From positions 1,550,001-1,614,000 of the forward strand of contig NZ_CP053825.1 in the NCBI RefSeq assembly GCF_013372105.1: 64,000 bases of DNA, given 5' to 3'. Position numbers and translations under genes: made by a program. Under the pieces are notes generated by a model that ran no database searches, was not told the DNA's origin, and saw only the letters and a program-made list of their open reading frames with translations. Shown here one piece after another: positions 1 through 7,374 of the stretch; positions within the stretch are counted from its first letter, which is position 1, and each line of letters begins with the position of its first letter. The stretch comes from Campylobacter armoricus (GTDB taxonomy: Bacteria > Campylobacterota > Campylobacteria > Campylobacterales > Campylobacteraceae).

Positions 1-303
1 AAGTTTTTCTAACTCAGGTGAGCTAACTGATACAAAAAGATTATTTGTACGAACTTGTTCTAAATTTCCCGCATCAGCAGTCATAAACAAATCAGCTTTT
101 GAATTTTTACCTTCAACTTCTAATCTTTTAGCAAGCTCATTAGCCTTAGCTTGCACCACATTTACACTAATGCCTGTTTTTTCTTGAAATAATTTGAAAA
201 TTCCCTTATCAGAATCATAATGGCGATGAGAATAAATCGTAAGTTCTTGAGCACTTAAACTCATAGCTGCTAGTAAAGATAGTAAAACTATTTTTGCTTT
301 CAT
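1..303 (-). CDS. cfbpA: Fe(III) ABC transporter periplasmic binding protein, 5' part only
   Basis: This is the first 101 codons of a gene read towards the window edge; the 3' part lies outside. It starts with a signal peptide (MKAKIVLLSLLAAMSLSA) followed by the mature start QELTIYSHRHYDSDK, the typical opening of FbpA/CfbpA-type ferric-iron binding proteins (class II periplasmic fold, Tyr/His iron ligands). The next segment (residues 37-80, with ELAKRLEVEG and ADLFMTADAGNLEQ) matches the same family. The family delivers Fe3+ to an inner-membrane FbpB/FbpC-type permease; those partner genes are not in the window. An AAGG-type ribosome site precedes the ATG. C. jejuni has the equivalent as Cj0175c (from memory). 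The identity is a family-level call from 101 residues. Confidence 0.85.
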   Translation of the reverse strand, partial: MKAKIVLLSLLAAMSLSAQELTIYSHRHYDSDKGIFKLFQEKTGISVNVVQAKANELAKRLEVEGKNSKADLFMTADAGNLEQVRTNNLFVSVSSPELEKL

Positions 304-330
304 TTTATAAATTTCCTTAATTTTGAAATT

Positions 331-349
331 GATAAGGATTATTATATTA
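331..349. promoter_or_regulatory. Candidate Fur box upstream of the iron-binding protein gene
   Basis: The segment GATAAGGATTATTATATTA, about 30 bases upstream of the cfbpA start, partly matches the classical 19-bp Fur consensus (GATAATGATAATCATTATC), with the GATAA and GAT parts best kept. Iron repression of fbpA-type genes is well established, so an operator here would be expected. The match is incomplete and AT-rich chance matches are easy in this genome. Confidence 0.3.
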
Positions 350-413
350 ATAATTCACTTTATATTTACTTAAATTGATACACATAATCATTTTAAAATA
401 AAATGATACAAAA

Positions 414-455
414 TTAACATAAATCAAGATATTTTTTCTCTCATTTTTATATAAT
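414..455 (+). promoter_or_regulatory. Promoter of the globin gene with an NssR-like half site
   Basis: A -10 hexamer TATAAT sits at 450-455. At 414-427 lies TTAAC-N4-ATCAA, a partial match to the NssR consensus TTAAC-N4-GTTAA (left half perfect, right half 3 of 5). If transcription begins about 7 bases after the -10 box, the dyad is centred near -41.5, the classical class II activator position for Crp/Fnr-family proteins such as NssR. NssR control of cgb is established in C. jejuni; the site here is inferred from sequence. Confidence 0.5.
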
Positions 456-486
456 CACCAAAAATACAATATATAAAGGAGAAAAA

Positions 487-918
487 ATGACTCAAGAACA
501 AATTCAAATCATCAAAGATTGTGTGCCAGTTTTACAAAAAAATGGTGAAGTTTTAACTAAAGAATTTTATAAAATCATGTTTGAAGAATACCCTGAAGTA
601 AAACCTATGTTTAATATGGAAAAACAAGCTTCAGGCGAACAACCAAAAGCTTTAGCTATGGCTATTTTAATGGCAGCTAAAAATGTAGAAAATTTAGAAA
701 ATATGAGAAGTTTTGTTGATAAAGTAGCTATCACTCATACAAAATTAAATGTCAAAGAAGAACACTACCCTATAGTTGGTGCTTGTCTTTTAAAGGCTAT
801 TAAAGTAGTGTTAAATGCAAATGAGGCTACACTAAAAGCTTGGGAGGAAGCTTACAAGGCTATCGCACAATTTTATATAGATATTGAAAAAGAAATTTAT
901 ACAAAAACTCAACAATAG
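487..918 (+). CDS. cgb: Single-domain haemoglobin Cgb (nitric oxide detoxification)
   Basis: A 143-residue globin without a reductase domain, the size expected for Campylobacter Cgb (Cj1586). Haem-pocket residues are visible: B10 Tyr28 in EFYKIMF, E7 Gln52 in GEQPKAL, and the proximal F8 His84 in AITHTKLNV, followed by the EEHYPIVG segment typical of the flavohaemoglobin-type globin head. The family converts NO to nitrate in the cytoplasm and protects against nitrosative stress. AAAGGA precedes the ATG with good spacing, and a TATAAT box with an NssR-like site lies upstream. The convergent downstream gene shares a hairpin with it. As in C. jejuni, an ABC exporter gene lies close by, but here a HbpS-like gene lies between them. 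Confidence 0.95.
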   Translation: MTQEQIQIIKDCVPVLQKNGEVLTKEFYKIMFEEYPEVKPMFNMEKQASGEQPKALAMAILMAAKNVENLENMRSFVDKVAITHTKLNVKEEHYPIVGACLLKAIKVVLNANEATLKAWEEAYKAIAQFYIDIEKEIYTKTQQ

Positions 919-941
919 GCCTTGATTTTCAAAGCCTATTG
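913..941. terminator. Shared hairpin between the globin gene and the HbpS-like gene
   Basis: CAATAGGC at 913-920 pairs with GCCTATTG at 934-941. The stop codons of both convergent genes fall inside the stems. On the minus strand the hairpin is followed by TTGAGTTTTTG, so it looks best as terminator of the minus-strand gene; on the plus strand no T run follows. Confidence 0.5.
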
Positions 942-1409
942 TAAAAATGCTATCCCTGCTTTAGCTATCTTCACATCCTCATCTAAGTGTGCTCCGCCCA
1001 CACCTATACCACCAACAACAACTCCATCTATAAAAATAGGCACCCCACCGGGCATAATAGAAAATTTATCATCTAAATAACGAATATCTTCAGGTATTTT
1101 ACCTTCTTTTACACCTTTAAAAATAATCGCTGTTTCTCTTTTTTGAGAAGTGGCTGTGTAAGCTTTTTTATAACTAGCATTAATCGTATGCACACCCGCC
1201 TTATCATCTCTTAAAACTGCTAAGATTTGACCGGATTTATCCACTATAGTAATGCTTACATGAAAACCATTTTTTCTTGCTTCTTTTTTAGCCAAATCCA
1301 AAATCCCTTCAACCATTTGCGTGGTTAAAACAGGCTCTTTTACAAGCTCAAAAGTTTTTGCCATCAAACTTACTCCTAAAAATAAACACAAAATTAGTAT
1401 TTTTTTCAT
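936..1409 (-). CDS. Secreted HbpS/GlcG-like protein (DUF336 fold)
   Basis: 157 residues: an N-terminal signal peptide (about 1-17, [17 protein letters not shown]) and one GlcG/HbpS domain. Family marks are the segment [19 protein letters not shown], the alanine/lysine helix with [13 protein letters not shown], and the glycine-rich end [19 protein letters not shown]. Members bind haem, cobalamin or small metabolites, often extracytoplasmically; the substrate here cannot be read from sequence. The location beside a globin gene fits a haem or redox-stress role, which is inference. AAAGGAAAG precedes the ATG. The downstream end converges on cgb through a shared hairpin. Confidence 0.75.
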   Translation of the reverse strand: MKKILILCLFLGVSLMAKTFELVKEPVLTTQMVEGILDLAKKEARKNGFHVSITIVDKSGQILAVLRDDKAGVHTINASYKKAYTATSQKRETAIIFKGVKEGKIPEDIRYLDDKFSIMPGGVPIFIDGVVVGGIGVGGAHLDEDVKIAKAGIAFLQ

Positions 1410-1418
1410 ATCTTTCCT

Positions 1419-3047
1419 TTAAAATTTTTCTACTGCATTTTTTGCTAGCTCTTTTATATCGCCTTTTAATTCGCAAATTTCACCATTTTGTGCAAGTAAA
1501 ATTCTATCAGCCATATCAAAATACACATCATCATGTGTTATAGCAAATATAGTAACACCTTTTTGCTTTAAAAGTGGCAAAAGCCTAGTATAAAAAAATT
1601 TTCTAAACATAGGATCTTGATCAGCAGCCCACTCATCTAAGATCAAAATATCCCTTTTTTCAAGCAAGGCATTAAGCATAGCTAGACGCTTTTTTTGTCC
1701 CGCTGAAAGCTTTATGGTGCTAAAAGTATTTTCTACAAGCTCTACTTTTTCATTTAGCTCTAAAATTTCAAGCCAGTATGCTAAGTCCTCTTTGCTAAAT
1801 TTCTCATCTTCTAAAACATACTCAAATAAATGAAAATCACTAAAAATTGCACTAATTAGATTTCTATACTCATAAATATTTTCTGAAGTTATTTTTTCAT
1901 CATCTAAAAAAATATCCCCTTTAAAATCTGTAAAAAGCCCTGCTAAAATCATAGAAAAAGTAGATTTACCACTACCATTTTTACCTATTAAAAATACACA
2001 TTCACCTTTTTTAAGCTCAAAATTTACAGGTTTTAGAGCAAATTTTTCATTATAAGCAAAAGACACATCTTTAAAGCAAAGTTTTTGCCAAGTTTTTTTG
2101 TTTTGACTAAACTTAAACTCATGAGTATAGTTTTCTAAATTTAAATTTGAAATTTTATCTAAAGCAATTTTTGCCATCATAAGTGTAGGAAAACTTCCTA
2201 TCATAGCCCCCAGTGGTGCTCTTAAAAAAAGCACACTTAAAGCTATAGTTGTAGCATTTTGTAAATTTGTAAGTTCATAAGCTAATGCTACATAAAACTC
2301 CACTCCCACTAAAGCTAGCATAGCACTATTACTCCAGTTATTAGATAAAATATGTAAGATATTTCCCATAGTAGAACTTTTTTTCTTTTTCAGAGCATTT
2401 TTTTCAAACTCATTTTCATAATAATGCTTTGCTCTTAAAGGATTAAGGATTAGCTCTTTATGACCTTGTAAAATGTTTTGATAGTTTTTTTGCAAGGCAT
2501 CATCATTTTCCCTAGCATTTTTAAAATAAAAATACACCTTACTCATCAAAAAATTATCCACTAAAAAAACACACACTATCCACACCAAGCACAAAAAGAA
2601 AATTTCTAAAGAAAGATAAGCTATATAAGTACTTACACAAATAATTAAAACACTTGATTGTATAAACTCAGGCAATCTTAAAAGTCCAAAAGAAATGCTA
2701 CGCACATCATTATTTAAAGAAGCTAAAATCTTTGCCTTAGTAGTGTTTAAAATACTCAAAACACTTGTGTCTAAAATTTGTTTTACAACTCTTCTTTGCA
2801 TTTTAAAAATAAAGCTTTGACCAAAAGCACTTAAAGCAATTTCCACAAAAGAAGAACTTGCAAAAAATACAAGCAAAAGCAATACAAAATATAAAATAAT
2901 ATTAGAATTTTCAAGATTAACTTTTAATAAAAATTCATTAATAAAAACTAAAGTTAATACACCTAATACACTTGTAAAAATACTAAAAAGTAAAAAAAGA
3001 ATGATTTTAAATTTATTTTCTTTAAATAAAATTAGTAAAAATCCCAC
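1419..3047 (-). CDS. ABC exporter, fused membrane and ATPase domains (PvdE/SyrD type)
   Basis: 542 residues. The first ~320 hold about six membrane segments; the rest is an ATPase with Walker A GKNGSGKST (about 355-363), signature LSAGQKKR (about 444) and Walker B ILILDEWAADQD (about 469). The DEWAADQDPMFRKFFY segment is characteristic of the cyclic-peptide/siderophore exporter subgroup. The gene matches C. jejuni Cj1587c, also near cgb. The longest frame starts at GTG (3047), preceded by GGTGG; no ATG fits nearby. Only ten bases upstream begins the sequence shared with the second autotransporter copy, so the native promoter and perhaps the native 5' end may have been displaced. Exported substrate unknown. 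Confidence 0.85.
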   Translation of the reverse strand: MGFLLILFKENKFKIILFLLFSIFTSVLGVLTLVFINEFLLKVNLENSNIILYFVLLLLVFFASSSFVEIALSAFGQSFIFKMQRRVVKQILDTSVLSILNTTKAKILASLNNDVRSISFGLLRLPEFIQSSVLIICVSTYIAYLSLEIFFLCLVWIVCVFLVDNFLMSKVYFYFKNARENDDALQKNYQNILQGHKELILNPLRAKHYYENEFEKNALKKKKSSTMGNILHILSNNWSNSAMLALVGVEFYVALAYELTNLQNATTIALSVLFLRAPLGAMIGSFPTLMMAKIALDKISNLNLENYTHEFKFSQNKKTWQKLCFKDVSFAYNEKFALKPVNFELKKGECVFLIGKNGSGKSTFSMILAGLFTDFKGDIFLDDEKITSENIYEYRNLISAIFSDFHLFEYVLEDEKFSKEDLAYWLEILELNEKVELVENTFSTIKLSAGQKKRLAMLNALLEKRDILILDEWAADQDPMFRKFFYTRLLPLLKQKGVTIFAITHDDVYFDMADRILLAQNGEICELKGDIKELAKNAVEKF

Positions 3048-3066
3048 ACACCCACCATTTTACCTC

Positions 3067-3216
3067 CCTAGAGCTTGCTTAACTTAACGAGTTTGCTTAA
3101 TAAGGAGTTTATGTTTTTCACAAAAAGCTTTTAGGCTATTGTAGCTTAATCATTCTCTATTTATTATAAAGAATGATTGTTTTGTTACTTATAATTTGTT
3201 TTAAGCAAACTCTAGG
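3067..3216. repeat. 150-bp element with 16-bp imperfect inverted ends (copy 1)
   Basis: CCTAGAGCTTGCTTAA at 3067-3082 and TTAAGCAAACTCTAGG at 3201-3216 are inverted with one mismatch. A second internal copy, GAGTTTGCTTAA at 3089-3100, pairs perfectly with 3201-3212. Inside lies another hairpin, AATCATTCT (3148-3156) with AGAATGATT (3170-3178). The plus strand also carries AAGGAGTTTATG at about 3102-3113 followed by TTTTTCAC, resembling the ribosome site and first codons of autotransporter copy 2. No transposase is present. An identical copy lies at 46800-46949. Confidence 0.7.
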
Positions 3217-3226
3217 CAAATAAAAT

Positions 3227-3250
3227 CACACTAGCTAAATAGCTAGTGTG
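3227..3250 (-). terminator. Intrinsic terminator of autotransporter copy 1
   Basis: CACACTAGCT pairs perfectly with AGCTAGTGTG around the loop AAAT, just beyond the stop codon. On the minus strand the hairpin is followed by ATTTTATTTG, a U-rich tail. The same hairpin follows copy 2. Confidence 0.8.
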
Positions 3251-3254
3251 TATA

Positions 3255-6200
3255 TTACCACCATAAACCTAGTTTTAAAAACATAGTATGAGAGGTAGTA
3301 TTATCAAATGTAAATGCTCCTGCATAATTTAGTGATAAATCAGCATTATTAGCTATATTATAAGAAAGTCCTAATTGACCAAAGCCATAATACTTAGAAG
3401 TTTGTACTTCTGTAGTAAAATGATTAGCACCTAATCTTAAATTACCTTTAGCATCTTCATAAAGATTTACTATAGCACCTATAGTTACATTTGATCTTAA
3501 TTTATCACTCCAAGGTTTATACCATTTTAAAGCAGCACTTGCATCTATAAAGTTAAATTGTTCTGCTAAATAATGCTCTCTTAGACCATCTATATGTTTT
3601 AAGCTAAAGTTTTTATTACTCATACCATAATAACTCAAACCAATTTCAGGAGTTATTCTAGCTATTTCTAAGGTATTATAATAATTAGCACCTACTTTTA
3701 CATCTATCCCATAACCATAAGTTTGAGTATCACTTTCTATAGTAGCAGGTATATTTTTATAAGTTTTTTCTATATCTGTTGTAGTATAATCAAATCTTGT
3801 ACTAGCACTAATATAGTATTGATCTATACCATCTCTTGCTAATACTCCATAATAAGTTAAACCACCATAATAAGTTTTATCATCAAATTTTAATCTTTGA
3901 GTGGCTTGTTCTTTAGAAGCATCTTCATAACCTAAATAAAAACCTATAGTACCATAATCATTTGGTAATTCTCTTAAAGAACCACCTATTAAACCTGTAG
4001 TATTAGCACTTAATTGTCCTACACTATTTCCTATCTTAATAGATGAATGATTATAATAAGGAATTAAGAAAGAATGGTTTTTTGCATTTGGATTTTTATT
4101 TGGTATAAATATATCTTCTAATTCAGCTAATAAATCAGCATCATTACCATAAGCTTCACCTTTTTTAGATAATTCCATATCTAATACTTGAGAAAATTCT
4201 GTTTGGAAGTTTTTAGCTGTAGTATCTCTTAATATATTAGAAATATTTATATTTCTTAATCTAGCTGAATATACCATAGATTTAGCTAGAGTTTTACCAC
4301 TTAATTCTGATACATTAACATTAGCTATATATCGACCTTCACCTAAACCTAAAAAGTCATAAATTCCTGATAAGCTATGTATGTTATTAGCATTTACACC
4401 TGCATTATTGTTTATTTTATCACCTATTACTTTACCATTTTCATCAATAAAGAAAGTATTAGCATCATAGATTGTATTTAATTTTAACTTACTTGTATTT
4501 ACATAGATTTTATCTGCACTAATACCACCTATATTATTTCCACCTACTATAATGGCATTTTCTAATCTATTTGCTATATCTTCTTGAGTAGTTCCTTTGT
4601 ATTCTAAATCATTAAAATACCAACCATCTATACTAACTTTACCATTGTCATTGTTTTCTATATGGTAGCCATTGTTATTTTTACCTATAAAGCCTCCATG
4701 CCAAGAAGCTTGAGTAGAACCATTTCCAGAATGAATGTGTCCATTACTAAGGATTAAAGTTCCACTATTGGTAATACCACCATGAATATTACCTGTATTA
4801 AATATATCTATATAACCACTATTATTAATACCACCATATATATGAATATCTTTATCAGTATTAGGATTGTTAATATCTCCTGAAGAATTGATAAGTTTTT
4901 CTATAGTGCCACTATTATTAATACCATAAGTAATATCTTGAGTAGCTAAAGGACTAGCTTCATTACCTATAATGCCTGTATTTACTATAGTGCCTATAGT
5001 GCCTTTTTTTATATCATCTTTAGTTATTTTATTAAAGGTATTATTTATACCTGTTATAGTTCCTGCATTGTTAATAGCAGCTATAGAGCCAGTATTTTCT
5101 AAGCCTTGTTCCATAATAGCATTGTTATTATTTATAATAGCTTGCATTTGACTATTGTTTTCAAATTTGCTTAATAAATTACCATTATTATCAAAGGCAT
5201 TTATAGAACTAGTTTCATCTTTAGTTATTTCCATAGTGCCTTCATTTTTTACTAAATCTACTATGGAATTGTTTTTTAAATCTAAATCAGTTTTAGCATT
5301 TTTATTGTTTGTAATAGAGCCTATTTTACTTTCATTATTTAATTTAATACCACCATTACCTATAATGCCTGAATTTTCTATAGAGCCTATAGTACTTTTA
5401 TCAAGACTTATTCCTTTTTCTATAGTTCCATTATTTAAAATACTATTAATGTGAGATTGTTCTTTTAAGTCTATAGAGCCTTGAATATTTTTTTGATTGT
5501 TTATAGAGCTAATATAAGATTTATTATTTAAAGATATATTACCACCTATGGTGTTTTTATTATAAACACTTCCATAAATGAAAGATTTATCTAAAGAGAT
5601 ATTACCTTTGATAGTTCCTTCATTAAGTATAGCTGTGCCACTTTCATCATATTTTAGGGCATCTTTTTCTTGTTTTAGGCTAGCTATGGTTGCGCCATTT
5701 TTTAAGTCAATAACATTACCATTATTTACAGAAGTTCCATTATTATTTACACCTATGGTTCCTTTATTATGTATGCCTGCTTTACCACCTGCTATGAGAG
5801 CATTAGGACCTTGTAGAAGGATATGATTATTAATGTATTGATTATGGGCATTTAGGTGGATACCTGATATTTGTCCTAATATTGTTCCTTCATTAAAAAT
5901 ATTTTCAATAGTTGAAGCAACTTTACCATTGAAACTAACCGAGTTAATTCCATATTGACTACCTATAATAGTTCCTTGATTTTTTATAGTACTTATTTTA
6001 CCAACAATACCCCATTGACCACTAACATAAATCCCAGAATTTTTCCCATAAATATAGCCTTGATTATTTAAAGTATGTAAACTATCCTTGCTTCCAGCTA
6101 CATTAATCCCATGACCATTTTTCCCAATAATGCTACCAGTATTATTTAAAGTTTTAATAGTTCCAGAGAGTTGAGAAGGATTTTTTTCCAATCTTATACC

Positions 6201-7169
6201 ATTTTGATTGCCAGTAATAACACCTGAATTATCAAACCTATCTATAGTTCCAGCGTGTAAAAATATACCATCAGTTGCACTAGAGATTATATCTTTTTGA
6301 TTGTTCATATATTTTATAGTAGCAACTTCAACTTTTATCCCAGCTACTTGTCCATTATTAGTAAAGTTATCTATAGTGCCCCTGACCACATTAACCCATC
6401 CAATACTTCCAGCATTATTTAATGTATTAATATTACCAGAATTAATAATGTTGATACTTTTTATACTTCCACTATTATCCAAAGTTTTAATTACATTGTT
6501 GCTACCATTAACACTTATACCATTACCTTTACCAGTTATAGTTCCACTATTGGTAAGATTGTTTATAGTATTATTACTACCTTTAATTTCAATTCCATTA
6601 AAAGTACCACTATTGATACTTCCACTATTAGTTATAGTAATATTATTATTGTTATTTCCTTCTACACTAATACCATTACCACTTTGATTATTTGTATTTG
6701 TAGAATCAATAGTTCCACTATTATTAATATTTACATTAGTAGCACTGCCATTAATTAAAACTCCACTACCATATTTATTATTATTAGTTATACTTCCCTT
6801 ATCTGTAATGGTTAAAGTTCCACCATTATTACCACTTATAGTTACTCCATTATTTTGAGTGGTTTCTATAGTACAAATTGTTCCACTACAACCACCACCA
6901 CTAATATCTCTTGATATATTGCTTCTAGCATTAGCAATAGTTATACTACCATTAGAAACTTTATCATTAATAGTTGTAATACTAGCATTAGCACAGGTAG
7001 CTAAAAAAGATATAGTTGCTAAAGATAAAAAAGTTTTTTTAGTAAAAGAAAGATTATTATGTGTAATATGTTTGTTTAAAACAAACGAATTAAAAGAATT
7101 AGTTAAAGATGAAGTTTGGTTTGATTTAGAATCAATACCCCCCCCCCGTGAAATAACTTGTTTAAACAT
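3255..7169 (-). CDS. Phase-variable autotransporter adhesin, copy 1 (ON at G10)
   Basis: 1304 residues, type V secretion. An extended N-terminus (about 1-60) contains a late hydrophobic signal (TFLSLATISFLATCANA). The passenger (about 62-1000) is built of Asn/Gly/Ser/Ile-rich repeats of the form IxNSGTIxG, as in right-handed β-helix passengers. The last ~275 residues (from about 1030) form the β-barrel and end in LGLWW, a typical C-terminal aromatic. A run of ten G encodes Arg8-Gly11. With ten the frame is open; eleven G gives TAT TGA at once, nine G stops within about ten codons. AAAGGAAAAAT precedes the ATG. A near-identical paralogue lies at 46988-50623. Binding target unknown. The family is widespread in C. 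lari-like species; the mosaic pair is the unusual part. Confidence 0.92.
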   Translation of the reverse strand: MFKQVISRGGGIDSKSNQTSSLTNSFNSFVLNKHITHNNLSFTKKTFLSLATISFLATCANASITTINDKVSNGSITIANARSNISRDISGGGCSGTICTIETTQNNGVTISGNNGGTLTITDKGSITNNNKYGSGVLINGSATNVNINNSGTIDSTNTNNQSGNGISVEGNNNNNITITNSGSINSGTFNGIEIKGSNNTINNLTNSGTITGKGNGISVNGSNNVIKTLDNSGSIKSINIINSGNINTLNNAGSIGWVNVVRGTIDNFTNNGQVAGIKVEVATIKYMNNQKDIISSATDGIFLHAGTIDRFDNSGVITGNQNGIRLEKNPSQLSGTIKTLNNTGSIIGKNGHGINVAGSKDSLHTLNNQGYIYGKNSGIYVSGQWGIVGKISTIKNQGTIIGSQYGINSVSFNGKVASTIENIFNEGTILGQISGIHLNAHNQYINNHILLQGPNALIAGGKAGIHNKGTIGVNNNGTSVNNGNVIDLKNGATIASLKQEKDALKYDESGTAILNEGTIKGNISLDKSFIYGSVYNKNTIGGNISLNNKSYISSINNQKNIQGSIDLKEQSHINSILNNGTIEKGISLDKSTIGSIENSGIIGNGGIKLNNESKIGSITNNKNAKTDLDLKNNSIVDLVKNEGTMEITKDETSSINAFDNNGNLLSKFENNSQMQAIINNNNAIMEQGLENTGSIAAINNAGTITGINNTFNKITKDDIKKGTIGTIVNTGIIGNEASPLATQDITYGINNSGTIEKLINSSGDINNPNTDKDIHIYGGINNSGYIDIFNTGNIHGGITNSGTLILSNGHIHSGNGSTQASWHGGFIGKNNNGYHIENNDNGKVSIDGWYFNDLEYKGTTQEDIANRLENAIIVGGNNIGGISADKIYVNTSKLKLNTIYDANTFFIDENGKVIGDKINNNAGVNANNIHSLSGIYDFLGLGEGRYIANVNVSELSGKTLAKSMVYSARLRNINISNILRDTTAKNFQTEFSQVLDMELSKKGEAYGNDADLLAELEDIFIPNKNPNAKNHSFLIPYYNHSSIKIGNSVGQLSANTTGLIGGSLRELPNDYGTIGFYLGYEDASKEQATQRLKFDDKTYYGGLTYYGVLARDGIDQYYISASTRFDYTTTDIEKTYKNIPATIESDTQTYGYGIDVKVGANYYNTLEIARITPEIGLSYYGMSNKNFSLKHIDGLREHYLAEQFNFIDASAALKWYKPWSDKLRSNVTIGAIVNLYEDAKGNLRLGANHFTTEVQTSKYYGFGQLGLSYNIANNADLSLNYAGAFTFDNTTSHTMFLKLGLWW
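5392..5810. repeat. Middle repeat block, autotransporter copy 1
   Basis: This segment is matched by 48732-49150 at offset 43340, with only scattered differences. Its right edge is abrupt at CATTAGGACC (5801-5810), after which copies 1 and 2 are unrelated in detail. The left edge is at the deletion junction described in the findings. Confidence 0.85.
6469..7136. repeat. 5' repeat block, autotransporter copy 1
   Basis: This stretch, covering the signal region and first passenger repeats, is matched by 49932-50599 at offset 43463. The main differences are around 6842-6895, where the encoded SGTICTIETTQNN becomes SNRECTITDSKSG, and at the junction with the G tract. Confidence 0.85.
7138..7147. 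repeat. Poly-G contingency tract (C10 on plus) in autotransporter copy 1
   Basis: Ten consecutive C on the plus strand, read as G10 in codons 8-11 of the autotransporter. Slipped-strand mispairing at G tracts of 8 or more is the established phase-variation mechanism in Campylobacter. Ten keeps the frame open; the bases that follow (TATTGA) give an immediate stop when one G is added. Confidence 0.95.
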
Positions 7170-7239
7170 TATTTTTCCTTTGGTTTATATTTGTTAGTTT
7201 GATAGCAAATACTACACCAAATCCATTCCCCCCCCCCAT
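7162..7239 (-). other. Possible leader ORF starting in a poly-G tract
   Basis: An ATG whose G is the first base of the upstream G10 tract opens a 25-codon frame reading MGGGNGFGVVFAIKL at its start. It ends TAA at 7162-7164, overlapping the autotransporter ATG at 7167-7169. Recomputing the frame by hand: eleven G would end it at TAA in TAATG, exactly on the autotransporter start; nine G ends it far upstream. No clear ribosome site precedes it, so translation is unproven. It may be chance, but the tract position and both overlaps make it worth noting. Confidence 0.3.
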
Positions 7240-7271
7240 ATATATATAAATATATTTAGGATTTTTGGTGT
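7214..7271. promoter_or_regulatory. Leader hairpin with a poly-G tract in its loop
   Basis: ACACCAAATCC at 7214-7224 is inverted against GGATTTTTGGTGT at 7259-7271, with a two-base bulge. A C10 run (7228-7237) and an AT alternation lie between the arms. In the autotransporter mRNA this would be a stem with ten G in the loop, so tract length would change the leader structure. Structure is inferred by eye, not folded. Confidence 0.45.
7228..7237. repeat. Poly-G tract (C10 on plus) in the autotransporter copy 1 leader
   Basis: Ten C on the plus strand, about 60 bases upstream of the autotransporter start codon and about 60 bases downstream of its likely -10 box. It is outside the main reading frame, so length changes would affect leader structure or a small upstream frame rather than the adhesin frame itself. 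Confidence 0.95.
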
Positions 7272-7297
7272 GGTTTGTATTTAACAAGGAATTCTAA

Positions 7298-7303
7298 ATT
7301 ATA
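7298..7303 (-). promoter_or_regulatory. Likely -10 box of autotransporter copy 1
   Basis: On the minus strand TATAAT lies about 130 bases upstream of the autotransporter start. Transcription from it would give a leader of roughly 120 bases containing the G10 tract and hairpin. No strong -35 is visible, which is usual for Campylobacter σ70 promoters. Confidence 0.4.
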
Positions 7304-7337
7304 AATTTAAATAAAATTTAAATATAAAAATGATAGA

Positions 7338-7368
7338 AATCATCTCTTAGAAAATCTAAGAGATGATT
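7338..7368 (-). terminator. Intrinsic terminator of sodB
   Basis: AATCATCTCTTAGA (7338-7351) pairs perfectly with TCTAAGAGATGATT (7355-7368) around a three-base loop, just past the sodB stop. On the minus strand it is followed by TCTATCATTTTTATATT. It also separates sodB from the divergently placed autotransporter promoter region. Confidence 0.85.
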
Positions 7369-7374
7369 GTAATT

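Larger units (their letters stand above)
3057..4999. repeat. 3' repeat block, autotransporter copy 1
   Basis: This block (flank, terminator, β-barrel and C-terminal passenger) is matched almost base for base by 46790-48732 at a constant offset of 43733. The visible differences cluster near 4455-4495, changing a KLKLNTIYDAN segment to NLKLNTIYEGN. The left edge is sharp: base 3057 matches and 3056 does not. Edges at the right are approximate because they fall in a short internal repeat. Confidence 0.9.

Noticed and set aside
3067-3216. Calling the inverted-repeat element an insertion sequence
   Set aside because: No transposase or target duplication is seen and both copies are inside a larger shared block; reported only as a repeat.
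4700-6700. Regular short repeats that look CRISPR-like at a glance
   Set aside because: The repeats are imperfect, codon-phased and unspaced by unique spacers of constant size; they encode the β-helix passenger. No cas genes are near.
5155-7197. Several long open frames on the plus strand across autotransporter 1 (and 49233-50591 across copy 2)
   Set aside because: They are antisense shadows of the Asn/Ile/Ser-rich repeats; their Leu/Ile/Pro-rich translations track the minus-strand repeat and have no ribosome sites.
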